Shown here one piece after another: positions 42,165-51,584 of a stretch of DNA of 64,000 nt; position 1 is the stretch's first letter; every line of letters starts with the position of its first letter. Both the position numbers and the translations under genes were made by a program. Source of the DNA: WTFV01 sp965200895 (lineage in GTDB: Bacteria > Acidobacteriota > Vicinamibacteria > Vicinamibacterales > UBA8438); assembly GCA_965200895.1 (NCBI GenBank), contig CBDAVM010000001.1, forward strand, positions 2,294,001-2,358,000, written 5' to 3'. The notes under the pieces are model-generated. The model saw only the letters and a list, made by a program, of their open reading frames with translations, had not been told where the DNA came from and did not search any database.

Positions 42165-42769
42165 ACGCGCTGATCGACCCGCTGTTCAACAACAACCCGA
42201 TCGCCCTGCAGGTGCTCGGCATCTGCTCGGCCCTGGCCGTGACCACCCGCATGGACACGGCGCTGGTGATGAGCGCGGCGGTGGTCGTGGTCACGATGTC
42301 GTCGAACTTCTTCGTCAGCGCCTTGCGGCACCAGATCCCGACCAGCATCCGCATCATCGTGCAGTTGACGATCATCGCCTCGCTGGTGATCGTGGTCGAT
42401 CAGGTGCTGAAGGCGTACCTGTTCGAGCTGTCGAAGCAGCTCACCGTCTTCGTGGGGCTCATCATCACCAACTGCATCATCATGGGGCGGGCCGAGGCCT
42501 ACGCCATGCAGAACCCGCCCGGCATGAGCCTGATCGACGGGCTCGGCAACGGGCTCGGCTACGGCGCCATCCTGATGATCACCGCGTTCGTGCGCGAACT
42601 GCTCGGCTCGGGGACGCTCTTCGGGACGACGGTGCTGCCGCTGGCGAGCGAGGCGGGCTGGTACACGCCGAACGGGCTGATGGTGCTGTCGCCGGCCGCC
42701 TTCTTCATCATCGGATTCCTGATCTGGGCGCTGCGGAGCTGGAAGCGCGATCAGGTGGAGGCCGACTGA
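42149..42769 (+). CDS. nqrD: Na+-translocating NADH:quinone reductase subunit D
   Basis: 206 residues, six membrane helices. MAKTRDALIDPLFNNNPIALQ (in part), LIITNCIIMGRAEAYAM and GLGYGAILMITAFVRELLGSG (in part) are diagnostic for NqrD. The TNC cysteine near residue 112 is one of the pair that with NqrE binds the membrane 2Fe-2S cluster. Upstream is the inserted cassette; the stop overlaps the nqrE start (TGATG). Confidence 0.95.
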   Translation: MAKTRDALIDPLFNNNPIALQVLGICSALAVTTRMDTALVMSAAVVVVTMSSNFFVSALRHQIPTSIRIIVQLTIIASLVIVVDQVLKAYLFELSKQLTVFVGLIITNCIIMGRAEAYAMQNPPGMSLIDGLGNGLGYGAILMITAFVRELLGSGTLFGTTVLPLASEAGWYTPNGLMVLSPAAFFIIGFLIWALRSWKRDQVEAD

Positions 42770-43386
42770 TGCTGGAGCACTACCTGAGCCTGGCGGTCAA
42801 GGCGATGTTCGTCGAGAACATGGCGCTGGCCTTCTTTCTCGGCATGTGCTCGTTCCTGGCCGTCTCGCGGCAGGTCACGACCGCCGTCGGCCTCGGCGGC
42901 GCGGTCATCTTCGTGCTGACGATCACGGTGCCGATGAACCATCTGATCTACGCGCACCTGCTGAGCCCGGGCGCGATGGCGTGGCTGCACCCGTCGCTGG
43001 CGGAGTACGATCTGTCGTTCCTCGGCTTCCTCTCCTACATCGGCACCATCGCCGCGATGGTGCAGATCGTCGAGATGGTGCTCGACCGCTTCGCGCCGCC
43101 GCTGCACGCGGCGCTGGGCATCTTCCTGCCCCTCATCGCGGTCAACTGCGCCATCCTGGGCGCGTCGCTGTTCATGGTGGAGCGCAGCTACACGCTGGCC
43201 GAGAGCGCCGTGTTCGGCCTCGGCTCCGGCATCGGCTGGGCGCTGGCCGTGATCGCGCTGGCCGGCATCCGCGAGCGGCTGCGCTACTCGAACCCCCCGG
43301 AAGGGTTGCGGGGGCTGGGGCTGACGTTCATGCTGGTGGGGCTGATGGCGCTGGGGTTCATGGCCTTCGCCGGGGTGCAGCTCTGA
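42769..43386 (+). CDS. nqrE: Na+-translocating NADH:quinone reductase subunit E
   Basis: 205 residues, six helices. HYLSLAVKAMFVENMALAFFLGMCSFLAVS (quoted as MFVENMALAFFLGMCSFLA) and PLIAVNCAILGASLFM are typical, with cysteines near 26 and 120 for the cluster shared with NqrD. The ATG overlaps the nqrD stop. Confidence 0.95.
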   Translation: MLEHYLSLAVKAMFVENMALAFFLGMCSFLAVSRQVTTAVGLGGAVIFVLTITVPMNHLIYAHLLSPGAMAWLHPSLAEYDLSFLGFLSYIGTIAAMVQIVEMVLDRFAPPLHAALGIFLPLIAVNCAILGASLFMVERSYTLAESAVFGLGSGIGWALAVIALAGIRERLRYSNPPEGLRGLGLTFMLVGLMALGFMAFAGVQL

Positions 43387-43404
43387 TCGGAGACGAGGGC
43401 AGAG

Positions 43405-44631
43405 ATGGTCACCGTGGGTCTCGGCGTCGCGATGTTCACGTTCGTCATCGTGTCGCTGGTCGGCCTGCTGATGGCCGCCCGGCGCCAGTTGGTCGCCACC
43501 GGCGAGGTGACGATCACCGTCAACGGGGACGCGGACAAGGCGCTGCGGACCGCCGCGGGCGGGACCCTGCTGGGCACGCTGGCCGACAACCGGCTGTTCG
43601 TTCCGTCGGCCTGCGGCGGCAAGGGGAGCTGCGGCGTCTGCAAGGTGACGGTGTGCGACGGCGGCGGCGCGGTGCTGCCGACCGAGCGCAGCCACATCAG
43701 CCGCGGCGAGGAGCGCGAAGGCGTCCGTCTGTCCTGTCAGGTGAAGGTCAAGCAGGACATGGCCATCGAGGTGCCGGCCGAGGTCTTCGACATCCGCCAG
43801 TGGCGCTGCCGGGTGCGCTCCAACCACAACGTCGCCACCTTCATCAAGGAGCTGATCCTCGAGCTGCCGGAGGGCGAGGACGTGCCGTTCCGGGCCGGCG
43901 GCTACATCCAGATCGAGGCTCCCCCGGGCGCCTACGACTATCGCGACTACGACGTCGAGGAGGAGTACCGCGCCGACTGGGACCGGTTCGACCTGTGGCG
44001 CTACACGGCGGTCGTCGACGAGCCGGTGACGCGCGCCTACTCGATGGCGAACTACCCGGAGGAGAAGGGCGTCATCATGCTCAACATCCGGATTGCCTCG
44101 CCGCCGCCGCGGGCGCCGGAGGGGACCCCGCCGGGGAAGATGACCGGCTACGTCTTCAGCCTGAAGCCGGGCGACGAGGTGACCATCGCCGGTCCCTTCG
44201 GCGAGTTCTTCGCGAAGGAGACCCGGGCGGAAATGATCTTCGTCGGCGGGGGAGCCGGCATGGCCCCCATGCGCTCGCACATCTTCGATCAGTTCCGGCG
44301 CCTGCGCACCGACCGCAAGGTCAGTTTCTGGTACGGGGCGCGCAGTCTGCGCGAGGCGTTCTACATCGACGACTTCGACGCCATCGCGGCCGCCCACCCG
44401 AACTTCGAATGGCATCTGGCGCTGTCGGAGCCGCTGCCCGAGGACAACTGGACCGGCCGGACCGGTTTCATCCACCAGGTCCTCCACGACAACTACCTGC
44501 AGGATCATCCGGCGCCGGAGGATGTGGAGTACTACCTGTGCGGCCCGCCCATGATGCTGAAGGCGTGCATGGACATGCTCGACCGCCTTGGCGTCGAGCG
44601 CGACAACATCCTGTTCGACGACTTCGGGTAG
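43405..44631 (+). CDS. nqrF: Na+-translocating NADH:quinone reductase subunit F
   Basis: 408 residues. N-terminal helix, then a plant-type 2Fe-2S ferredoxin domain with C70, C76, C79 and C111 (Cx5CxxCx31C), an FAD domain with RAYSMANYP, and an NADH domain with FVGGGAGMAPMRSHI and YYLCGPPMM. NADH entry subunit. It starts 18 bp after nqrE. Confidence 0.95.
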   Translation: MVTVGLGVAMFTFVIVSLVGLLMAARRQLVATGEVTITVNGDADKALRTAAGGTLLGTLADNRLFVPSACGGKGSCGVCKVTVCDGGGAVLPTERSHISRGEEREGVRLSCQVKVKQDMAIEVPAEVFDIRQWRCRVRSNHNVATFIKELILELPEGEDVPFRAGGYIQIEAPPGAYDYRDYDVEEEYRADWDRFDLWRYTAVVDEPVTRAYSMANYPEEKGVIMLNIRIASPPPRAPEGTPPGKMTGYVFSLKPGDEVTIAGPFGEFFAKETRAEMIFVGGGAGMAPMRSHIFDQFRRLRTDRKVSFWYGARSLREAFYIDDFDAIAAAHPNFEWHLALSEPLPEDNWTGRTGFIHQVLHDNYLQDHPAPEDVEYYLCGPPMMLKACMDMLDRLGVERDNILFDDFG

Positions 44632-44865
44632 TGGATCGCATCCGGGGCCACCTGATCGATCCGAAGCCCGACGGATCGTTCCGTCTCGACAGGTCGTACT
44701 CGATTACCGCCAGGGCCTGCGCATGACGTCGCGCAGGTTCGATGCGCTTTTCGGCGGCCCGCCGCGGCGGCCGGAGGTGCCGATCGTGGCCGGAACCGGT
44801 CTGTGGCCAGCTGCCGGACCGCGCGCCGGCCGGTGCGCGACGTGCAGCGCTACTTCAGGCAGTGG

Positions 44866-46002
44866 ATGGTGAGGAGCCGGTTGCGGCGACGGTCCGTCGC
44901 CGCGCTGGCGGCGCTGGCTCTCGCTGCCTTCGGGTGCGGGGAAACGGCGCCGCCGGCATCCCGCGCGGTTCAGCAGCGCTGGACCTTCACCGGCGCGGCG
45001 ATGGGGACGACGTTCACCGTCACCGTCGTCTCCGGCCGCGGCGCCGACCGGGCTTCCGCCCGCCCCGGGGCGTCCGTGCGTCCCGCGGCTGCGCCCGTGC
45101 GTCCCGCGGATGCGCCCGTGCAGCAGCCCGGCCAGCCGGCCGTCGAGACGGCAGTACGCCGGGTCCTCGAGCGGATCGAGGGTCGGATGTCCCACTACCG
45201 TCCCGATTCGGAACTCTCGCGCTTCAACCGGGCGCAAACGACCGAGCCGCAACCGATGTCCGCGGAGACGCTGGGGGTGATGGCCGAGGCGCTGGCCGTC
45301 AGCCGGGTGAGCGGCGGCGCGTTCGACGTGACGGTCGGTCCGCTGGTCGACGCCTGGGGCTTCGGACCGCCGGGCCGGGCGCCGGCCGCGCCCGAGGCGG
45401 CGGCGCTTGATGCGCTCCGGGCGCGGGTCGGCGCGGATCTGCTGGAGGTGGATCTCGCGGCATCGACACTGCGGAAGCGGCGCGCGGACGTCGTCGTGGA
45501 CCTGTCGGCGATCGCCAAGGGATACGCCGTCGATGCGGTGGCGTCACTGCTCGCCGAGCGCGGTGTCGGCGACTACCTGGTCGAGATCGGCGGCGAGCTG
45601 CGCGCCGGGGGCGGCAACGAGCTGGGCGAGCCGTGGCGGGTCGCCATCGAGCGTCCGGCGCCCGGCTTCGCGACGACGCAGCGCATCGTGCCCCTGACCG
45701 ACGCCGCGGTGGCCACGTCCGGCGACTACCGCAACTTCTACGATCTGGACGGCGCCCGGGTCTCCCACACCCTCGATCCGCGCACCGGCCGCCCGGTGAC
45801 GCACCGGCTGCGGTCGGTGAGCGTCATCGCCGAACGCTGCAGCCTGGCCGACGCCCGCTCGACCGCGCTGCACGTGCTCGGACCCGACGAAGGCTACGTC
45901 CTGGCGATGACCGAAGGCTGGGCGGCGCTGTTCGTCGCCGAGGACGGAACCGGCCGGCTCGTCGAGCGCGAGACCCCGGCGTTCGCTGCTGCGGTACGGT
46001 AA
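44866..46002 (+). CDS. apbE: FAD:protein FMN transferase (lipoprotein)
   Basis: 378 residues. A basic N-terminus, hydrophobic stretch and lipobox AAFGC give a lipoprotein signal. TFTGAAMGTTFTVTV, SDLSAIAKGYAVDAVA-like VVDLSAIAKGYAVDAVA, VEIGGELRAGG and VSHTLDPRTGRPVTH are ApbE motifs. It attaches FMN to the threonines of NqrB and NqrC, which fits its place after nqrF. The insert SARPGASVRPAAAPVRPADA near residue 70 is unusual low complexity. The C-terminal 29 codons are tandemly triplicated beyond the stop. Confidence 0.9.
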   Translation: MVRSRLRRRSVAALAALALAAFGCGETAPPASRAVQQRWTFTGAAMGTTFTVTVVSGRGADRASARPGASVRPAAAPVRPADAPVQQPGQPAVETAVRRVLERIEGRMSHYRPDSELSRFNRAQTTEPQPMSAETLGVMAEALAVSRVSGGAFDVTVGPLVDAWGFGPPGRAPAAPEAAALDALRARVGADLLEVDLAASTLRKRRADVVVDLSAIAKGYAVDAVASLLAERGVGDYLVEIGGELRAGGGNELGEPWRVAIERPAPGFATTQRIVPLTDAAVATSGDYRNFYDLDGARVSHTLDPRTGRPVTHRLRSVSVIAERCSLADARSTALHVLGPDEGYVLAMTEGWAALFVAEDGTGRLVERETPAFAAAVR

Positions 46003-46174
46003 GGCTGGGCGGCGCTGTTCGTCGCCGAGGACGGAACCGGCCGGCTCGTCGAGCGCGAGACCCCGGCGTTCGCTGCTGCGGTACGGTAAGGCTGGGCGGC
46101 GCTGTTCGTCGCCGAGGACGGAACCGGCCGGCTCGTCGAGCGCGAGACCCCGGCGTTCGCTGCTGCGGTACGGT
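45914..46174. repeat. Three tandem 87-bp copies of the apbE 3' end
   Basis: Units begin at 45914, 46001 and 46088 and are virtually identical; only the first is translated because each ends in a stop codon. 46175-46305 beyond shows no feature. Confidence 0.95.
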
Positions 46175-46305
46175 GATGCGCGGTCGGCTCCGCGCGGGTC
46201 CGACAGGCGCCCCGAAGCGGTTGACAGGGTCGCCGACCGCGCGGCAGGATGGATGCAGGGACGGATTGCAATGGAGCACGAGCCGTTGCTCCCGGTGAGG
46301 AAGAG

Positions 46306-46497
46306 ATGGGGCTGTTCCTGTTGACCGCCGGCATCATCGCGGGCGTCATGCTCATCATGGCGGTGGGGCTGCTGTTCCGCTACCCCTGCCTGCGCGGCTC
46401 GTGCGGCGGTCCGGACGTCGTCGACGCCGAGGGCCGGTCGCTGCGCTGCGACGCCTGCCCGCGCGCCGTCGGACCGGCCGCCCGGTTGCGGTCCTGA
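46306..46497 (+). CDS. nqrM: Na+-NQR maturation protein NqrM
   Basis: 63 residues with one N-terminal membrane helix and four cysteines (C28, C33, C48, C51) in the pattern RYPCLRGSCGG ... CDAC, as in the DUF539/NqrM family. NqrM delivers iron for the NqrD/NqrE membrane cluster. A GAGG lies nine bases upstream of the ATG. Its position after apbE matches many nqr operons. Confidence 0.85.
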   Translation: MGLFLLTAGIIAGVMLIMAVGLLFRYPCLRGSCGGPDVVDAEGRSLRCDACPRAVGPAARLRS

Positions 46498-46528
46498 CCG
46501 TTGCCGCCGCCTTGCCGGGTTCCCGGCG

Positions 46529-47926
46529 TCAGGCGTCGTGCAGCGTGGCGGTCGCGGCTGCGACGGCTTCGGCCAGTCGTGCGTCCTCCAGCGGGTCCAC
46601 CGTCCGCAGGTCCAGCAGAAGGCGGTCGTCGAGGATGCGGCCGACCACCGGCGGGACGCCGTTCCGCAGTCGCGCCGCGAGCGCGGCGGCGGAGCAGCCG
46701 GCCGCTTCGACGGCCAGTGCGCGGCTCGGGAGCGTGACGCCCGGCGTGCTGCCGCCGCCGATCGTGGCCTCGGTCGCGGCGATGGACACGGTGCATCCCG
46801 GTGCGTCCGCAAGCTGCGCTCGAAGCGCTTCGGCGCGCGCTTGCAGTCGTCCCGGCGGCGTTTCGATCATGCGCACCACCGGCACGGATGCTCCGGCGCG
46901 CCCGGTGGCGTGGTCGATCAACGTCGCTTCGAGCGCCGCGCAGGTCAGCTTGTCCACCCGCAGCGCGCGCAGCAGCGGATGCGATCGGATGGGCTCGATC
47001 GCCGCGCCCCGGCCGGCGATGACGCCCGCCTGCGGCCCGCCGAGCAGCTTGTCGCCGCTGAACGTGCAGACCGCCACGCCCGCGGCGATGCTCTCGCGCA
47101 CCGTCGGCTCCGCGTCGACCCCCGCGATGGCTCCCAGGCAACCGCTGCCGAGGTCCTCCACCACCGGGAGCCGGAAGCGCTCCCCGAGGCCGACGAGCTC
47201 CGCCAGTGTCGGCCGTTCGGTGAACCCCTCCATCCGGAAGTTCGAGGGGTGGACGCGCAGCAGGGCCGCCGTGCGCTCGCCGATGGCCGCGGCGTAGTCG
47301 GCGATCCGGGTCCGGTTGGTCGTGCCCACCTCGCGCAGCATCGCGCCGGATTGCCGCAGTACGTCGGGCACGCGGAAGCCGCCCCCGATCTCGACGAGTT
47401 CGCCGCGCGAGATGAGCACCTCGCGGCCCGCGGCCAGCGCGGCCAGCGTCAGCAGAACCGCGGCGGCGTTGTTGTTGACCACGACGGCCGATTCGGCGCC
47501 GGTCAGGCGCGTGACGAGCGCCGAGGCGTGCACGGTCCGCGACCCGCGGCGTCCGGCCCGCAGGTCGTACTCGAGGTTCGTGTACCCGCCGGCGACGGCG
47601 GCGACGCGCTCGATGGCGGTCCGGCTGAGCGGAGCCCGGCCGAGGTTGGTGTGGACGATGACGCCGGTGGCGTTGATGACCGGCTGGAGCGAGGGCGACA
47701 GCGCCGCGTCGAGCCGCGGGGCCAGGCGCGCCTCGATGCGCTCGGCCGCCGCCGCCTCGTCGCGCACCGCCGCCTCGTCGGTGGCGAGGTGCCGGCGCAG
47801 CGCCGCCGCCTCGTCGCGCAGCGCCTGCACGGTGGCCTCGCGGCCGTACCGCGCTTCGAGCCGCCGCACCGCCGGCCGCCGCCGCAACTGCTCGATGGAT
47901 GGAATGAGGCGCTGATGGGACCGCAT
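46529..47926 (-). CDS. selA: L-seryl-tRNA(Sec) selenium transferase
   Basis: 465 residues, the usual SelA length. RRRPAVRRLEARYGR at the N-terminus, INATGVIVHTNLGRAPLS, VVVNNNAAAVLL, and the pyridoxal-phosphate lysine K293 in FSGDKLLGGPQAG. It converts Ser-tRNA(Sec) to Sec-tRNA(Sec), so the organism should make selenoproteins. No selB, selC or selD is in the window. It is divergent from the gene at 48025. Confidence 0.95.
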   Translation of the reverse strand: MRSHQRLIPSIEQLRRRPAVRRLEARYGREATVQALRDEAAALRRHLATDEAAVRDEAAAAERIEARLAPRLDAALSPSLQPVINATGVIVHTNLGRAPLSRTAIERVAAVAGGYTNLEYDLRAGRRGSRTVHASALVTRLTGAESAVVVNNNAAAVLLTLAALAAGREVLISRGELVEIGGGFRVPDVLRQSGAMLREVGTTNRTRIADYAAAIGERTAALLRVHPSNFRMEGFTERPTLAELVGLGERFRLPVVEDLGSGCLGAIAGVDAEPTVRESIAAGVAVCTFSGDKLLGGPQAGVIAGRGAAIEPIRSHPLLRALRVDKLTCAALEATLIDHATGRAGASVPVVRMIETPPGRLQARAEALRAQLADAPGCTVSIAATEATIGGGSTPGVTLPSRALAVEAAGCSAAALAARLRNGVPPVVGRILDDRLLLDLRTVDPLEDARLAEAVAAATATLHDA

Positions 47927-48024
47927 CGCGGCAGGCGTCGACGGTTCGCACACGGAGGCCTGGATGGTCGGGGCCGGCTTGCCCGAACCTGACGGTTCAG
48001 CATACCATCGCGGCCGTTCCCGCC

Positions 48025-48486
48025 ATGAGTGACAGTCGGATCCCACCAGGGTACACGCTTGGCGAATCGCCGGATCACCGTCCGAGCGAGTCCTTCTGGC
48101 CATACGCCGATCTGCCCGAGGAGCCGACGCCCGAGGAGCTGGCGGCGCTCGATCCCGAGCTGCACGACGCGCTCTTCGGTGCGCGGCCGCGTCCGTTCTC
48201 GATCACGCTGAGCTTCCGGCCGTTCGAGGGCGCGGACTCGGAGCGGGCGGTCGCCCTCGCGCGCGGCGCGGCGGAATACCGCACCGTCGGGGCCGGCGAG
48301 ACGCTTCGGCACCGCGCCCGGTTCCATCCGGATGACGCGGCGACGCTTCACGAGCTGTTCCAGCTCGTGGACCACCGCGGCGACTGCGAGGTGCTGATCG
48401 ACGACCGGCCGGTGCCCTTCGCTCGCGAGCTCTGGCTGCCGCTCGTATGGTGTGTGCTCGCCGTGTCCGGGAAGACCGCCACGTGA
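48025..48486 (+). CDS. Hypothetical protein
   Basis: 153 residues, acidic N-terminal half (PEEPTPEELAALDPELHDAL) then SITLSFRPFEGADSERAVALA and a C-terminal FARELWLPLVWCVLAV. Not recognised. Its stop overlaps the purH start (TGATG), so it is translationally coupled to purH. Confidence 0.6.
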   Translation: MSDSRIPPGYTLGESPDHRPSESFWPYADLPEEPTPEELAALDPELHDALFGARPRPFSITLSFRPFEGADSERAVALARGAAEYRTVGAGETLRHRARFHPDDAATLHELFQLVDHRGDCEVLIDDRPVPFARELWLPLVWCVLAVSGKTAT

Positions 48487-50081
48487 TGCGCGCACTGCTG
48501 AGCGTGTCGGACAGGACGGGCCTGGTCGAGCTCGGCCGCGCCCTGACGGGCCGCGGCGTCGAGCTGGTGTCCACCGGCGGAACGGCGGGCGCGCTGGCGG
48601 CGGCGGGACTGCCGGTCACCGCCGTGTCCGACGTGACCGGATTCCCCGAGATGATGGACGGACGGGTCAAGACCCTCCACCCGGCGGTGCACGGCGGGAT
48701 TCTGGCCCGCCGCGGCCGGCCGGACGACCTGCAGGCGATTCGCGCCCAGGGCATCCAGCCGATCGACATCGTCGTCGTGAACCTGTATCCGTTCGCGAGG
48801 ACGGCGGCGTCGGGGGCGACGTTCGGCGAGCTGGTCGAGCAGATCGATATCGGCGGTCCGAGCATGGTGCGCGCCGCCGCCAAGAGCTTCGAGGATGTGC
48901 TGGTGGTGGTGGATCCGGCCGACTACGGCCGTGTCCTCGACGCGCTCGGCGGAGAGGGGATGGGCGACCGGAGGTTGCGCTTCGAGCTTGCCCGCAAGGC
49001 GTTCGCCCATACGGCGGCCTACGATGCGACCATCGCCGCGGCGCTGGACGCGGTGGACACGGCCGGTCCCGACTTCGCTCGCGCACCGTTCACACTGGCC
49101 GGTGTCGCGCCCGACCACTTGGCCGTCCAGGCGTCGAAGGTGCGGGACCTGCGCTACGGCGAGAACCCGCATCAGCCGGCGGCGTTGTACTCGGACGGCG
49201 CCTGGGGCTTCGGTCGGGCGCGCGTCCTGCAGGGCAGGGCCCTGTCGTTCACCAACCTGCTCGATCTCGACGCGGCGGCGCGGCTGGTGCTGGAGTTCGA
49301 CGAGCCGGCGGCCGCCGTCATCAAGCACACGAATCCGTGCGGCGTCGCCACCGCGGCGCGCCTCGGCGAGGCGTACGTGAAGGCGCGGGACGTGGATCCG
49401 CTGTCGGCCTTCGGCGGCATCGTCGGACTGAATCGCACCCTCGACCGTGAGACCGCCGGCACCATCGCGGAGACGTTCATCGAATGCGTCGTGGCGCCCG
49501 GGATCGGGGACGACGCCCGCGAGGTGCTGGCGGCCAGGAAGAACCTGCGGCTCGTAGTGGCCGACTTCCGCGGGGGCGGCGACGCGGCGCGGCGCGACGT
49601 CCGCTCCATTCTCGGGGCCTGGCTCGTACAGGAGCGCGACCAGGTTGTGGAGTGCGCCGGTCCGTGGGGCGACGGCGCCGCTGTCGCGCCGGACACCGTG
49701 CTGCGGGTGGTCACCCGGCGGCAGCCGACGGCTGACGAATGGACAGCGCTGCGGTTCGCCTGGCGGGTATGCGCGCACGTCAAGTCCAACACGATTCTCT
49801 TCGCGCGCCCCGATCGCATCGCGGCGGTCGGGGCCGGGCAGATGAGCCGTGTCGACGCGGTCAACGTGGCGAAGATGAAGGCCGGCGACGGCCTCGCCGG
49901 CACCGTCGTGGCATCCGACGCCTTCTTTCCCTTCCGGGACGGCCTCGACGCCATCGCAGGGGCGGACGCGACGGCCATCGTGCAGCCCGGCGGCTCGAAG
50001 CGGGACGCAGAGGTCATCGCCGCCGCGGACGAGCACGGCCTGGCGATGGTCTTCGCCGGCCGGCGGCACTTCCGGCACTGA
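48486..50081 (+). CDS. purH: Bifunctional AICAR transformylase / IMP cyclohydrolase
   Basis: 531 residues. The MGS-like cyclohydrolase domain (1-195) has LVELGRALTGRGVELVSTGGT (in part) and DGRVKTLHP. The transformylase domain has RYGENPHQPAALY, KHTNPCGVA, SAFGGIVGLNR and IAAVGAGQMSRVDAVN. It catalyses the last two steps of purine synthesis. Confidence 0.96.
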   Translation: MRALLSVSDRTGLVELGRALTGRGVELVSTGGTAGALAAAGLPVTAVSDVTGFPEMMDGRVKTLHPAVHGGILARRGRPDDLQAIRAQGIQPIDIVVVNLYPFARTAASGATFGELVEQIDIGGPSMVRAAAKSFEDVLVVVDPADYGRVLDALGGEGMGDRRLRFELARKAFAHTAAYDATIAAALDAVDTAGPDFARAPFTLAGVAPDHLAVQASKVRDLRYGENPHQPAALYSDGAWGFGRARVLQGRALSFTNLLDLDAAARLVLEFDEPAAAVIKHTNPCGVATAARLGEAYVKARDVDPLSAFGGIVGLNRTLDRETAGTIAETFIECVVAPGIGDDAREVLAARKNLRLVVADFRGGGDAARRDVRSILGAWLVQERDQVVECAGPWGDGAAVAPDTVLRVVTRRQPTADEWTALRFAWRVCAHVKSNTILFARPDRIAAVGAGQMSRVDAVNVAKMKAGDGLAGTVVASDAFFPFRDGLDAIAGADATAIVQPGGSKRDAEVIAAADEHGLAMVFAGRRHFRH

Positions 50082-50165
50082 CGGCTTGGCTGAAGCCTGC
50101 CGCCGCAGTTCCGTCTCACCCGGCCTCACTCGGCCTCACCGACCTCACTCCGGCCGGTCCCTTCT

Positions 50166-51572
50166 GTGTACGATGTAATGATCCGTGGAGGCGGGACTGC
50201 GGCTGTGGATTTCCCGGGAGAACTGATCGTGCAGGATGTGCGCTGCCTGCACGGCAGGCAGCGCGGTCGCCTGCGGCCCATCACCCTGCTCGTGGGGGAA
50301 AATAGCACCGGCAAGACGACTTTTCTGGGCTGTTGCGGCGTACTGCATCAGGTACTCTCGGGATGGGATCTCGGCAGAGCGCCCGACTTCAACCGTGAAC
50401 CCTTCGCCATGGGTTCGTTTCGGGACATCGTCCGATCACGCCGCGGTCCGGCCGGGCGCATCGACGCGTTCCGGATCGGGATGGCCATCAATCCGGCGCC
50501 GAACCGCGGCATGCCCCCGTACACCGCGCTCGCCACGTTTGCGGAGGCCGGTTCGCAGCCGGTCGTTTCGTCGCTCCGGTTCGAGTTCGGCTCCGAAGCG
50601 TTTCTGGAGCTGAAGCGAGAGAAACAGAAGGGAGGGCGGGACCCGATCGTGGTGCAGGTTCCCGGTCATGCGGTGCCGACGGATATTCCGTTCGATGAAG
50701 CGGGTTTCCTGATGGAGCACCTGATTTCCCTCGCTGCCGAGGACCGTACGAGTCCTGGTGCGCAGCGGGCACTGCGACCGGTCACGGAGTATCTCCGGGA
50801 TCTGTTGACCGGGGGAAAGCCGCGGCGATCCACGGGACGGTTCCGTCTCCGACCACTGCCAGCGCTGGTTCCCGTAGCTCCGCTCCGCTCGAAGCCGGTG
50901 CGGACCTACAACCCGGTCAGCGAGGCGGCTTCACCCGAGGGCGATCACGTTCCGATGCTGATGATGCGGCTGAATCGTACGGACCGGAGCCATTGGAACT
51001 CGCTCCACGACGATCTCGTTGCGTTCGGCCGTGAGGCCGGATTGTTCTCGGACATCAAGGTCAGACGCCACGGCGCACAGATGAGCGACCCGTTTCAGTT
51101 GCAGGTCAAGGTCCGGTCCGGACCGCATTCCAACATCATGGACGTCGGGTACGGCGTGAGCCAGAGCCTGCCGATTCTGGTCAACGTTCTGGAGGCCGAT
51201 GAGTCGGGCAGCGCAAGAAGAGGGGCCCGTCCGGGAGGGCGGATGTTCCTGCTGCAGCAGCCTGAGGTCCATCTGCATCCCCGCGGTCAGGCCGAGCTCG
51301 CTACCCTGTTCGTTGAAGCGTACAGGAAGAACGGGAACCATTTCGTGATCGAGACCCACAGCGACTACATCGTCGACCGCGTTCGCCTGGCGGTCAGGCG
51401 GCGGCAGCTGGAACGCGACGACGTCTCCATTCTCTATTTCGAGCCGAAGGGCAACGCCGTCACCATCCACAACCTGACCCTCGACGAACAGGGAAACCTG
51501 CAGGGGGCGCCGGCGGGATATCGCGACTTCTTCATGAAGGAAACCGACCGGTTGCTGGGGTTCGCCGACTGA
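50166..51572 (+). CDS. AAA/ABC-type ATPase (DUF3696-like), candidate defence or toxin-module ATPase
   Basis: 468 residues. Walker A GENSTGKTT at 44-52, a C-terminal DUF3696-type block with degenerate Walker B LLQQPEVHLHPRGQAELA, and the switch region FVIETHSDYIVDRVRLAV. The middle (about 120-300) is family-specific. These SMC/RecF-like ATPases occur in OLD-type and other anti-phage systems. The PIN-like gene follows by 12 bp. The start is uncertain: GTG 50166, ATG 50178 or GTG 50205 (after GGAGG) are possible. Confidence 0.82.
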   Translation: MYDVMIRGGGTAAVDFPGELIVQDVRCLHGRQRGRLRPITLLVGENSTGKTTFLGCCGVLHQVLSGWDLGRAPDFNREPFAMGSFRDIVRSRRGPAGRIDAFRIGMAINPAPNRGMPPYTALATFAEAGSQPVVSSLRFEFGSEAFLELKREKQKGGRDPIVVQVPGHAVPTDIPFDEAGFLMEHLISLAAEDRTSPGAQRALRPVTEYLRDLLTGGKPRRSTGRFRLRPLPALVPVAPLRSKPVRTYNPVSEAASPEGDHVPMLMMRLNRTDRSHWNSLHDDLVAFGREAGLFSDIKVRRHGAQMSDPFQLQVKVRSGPHSNIMDVGYGVSQSLPILVNVLEADESGSARRGARPGGRMFLLQQPEVHLHPRGQAELATLFVEAYRKNGNHFVIETHSDYIVDRVRLAVRRRQLERDDVSILYFEPKGNAVTIHNLTLDEQGNLQGAPAGYRDFFMKETDRLLGFAD

Positions 51573-51584
51573 GGGAAGCCGCCG

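Noticed and set aside
44632..44865. Short frames between nqrF and apbE
   Set aside because: They lack a ribosome site and any motif; the interval is most simply a spacer or 5' region of apbE.
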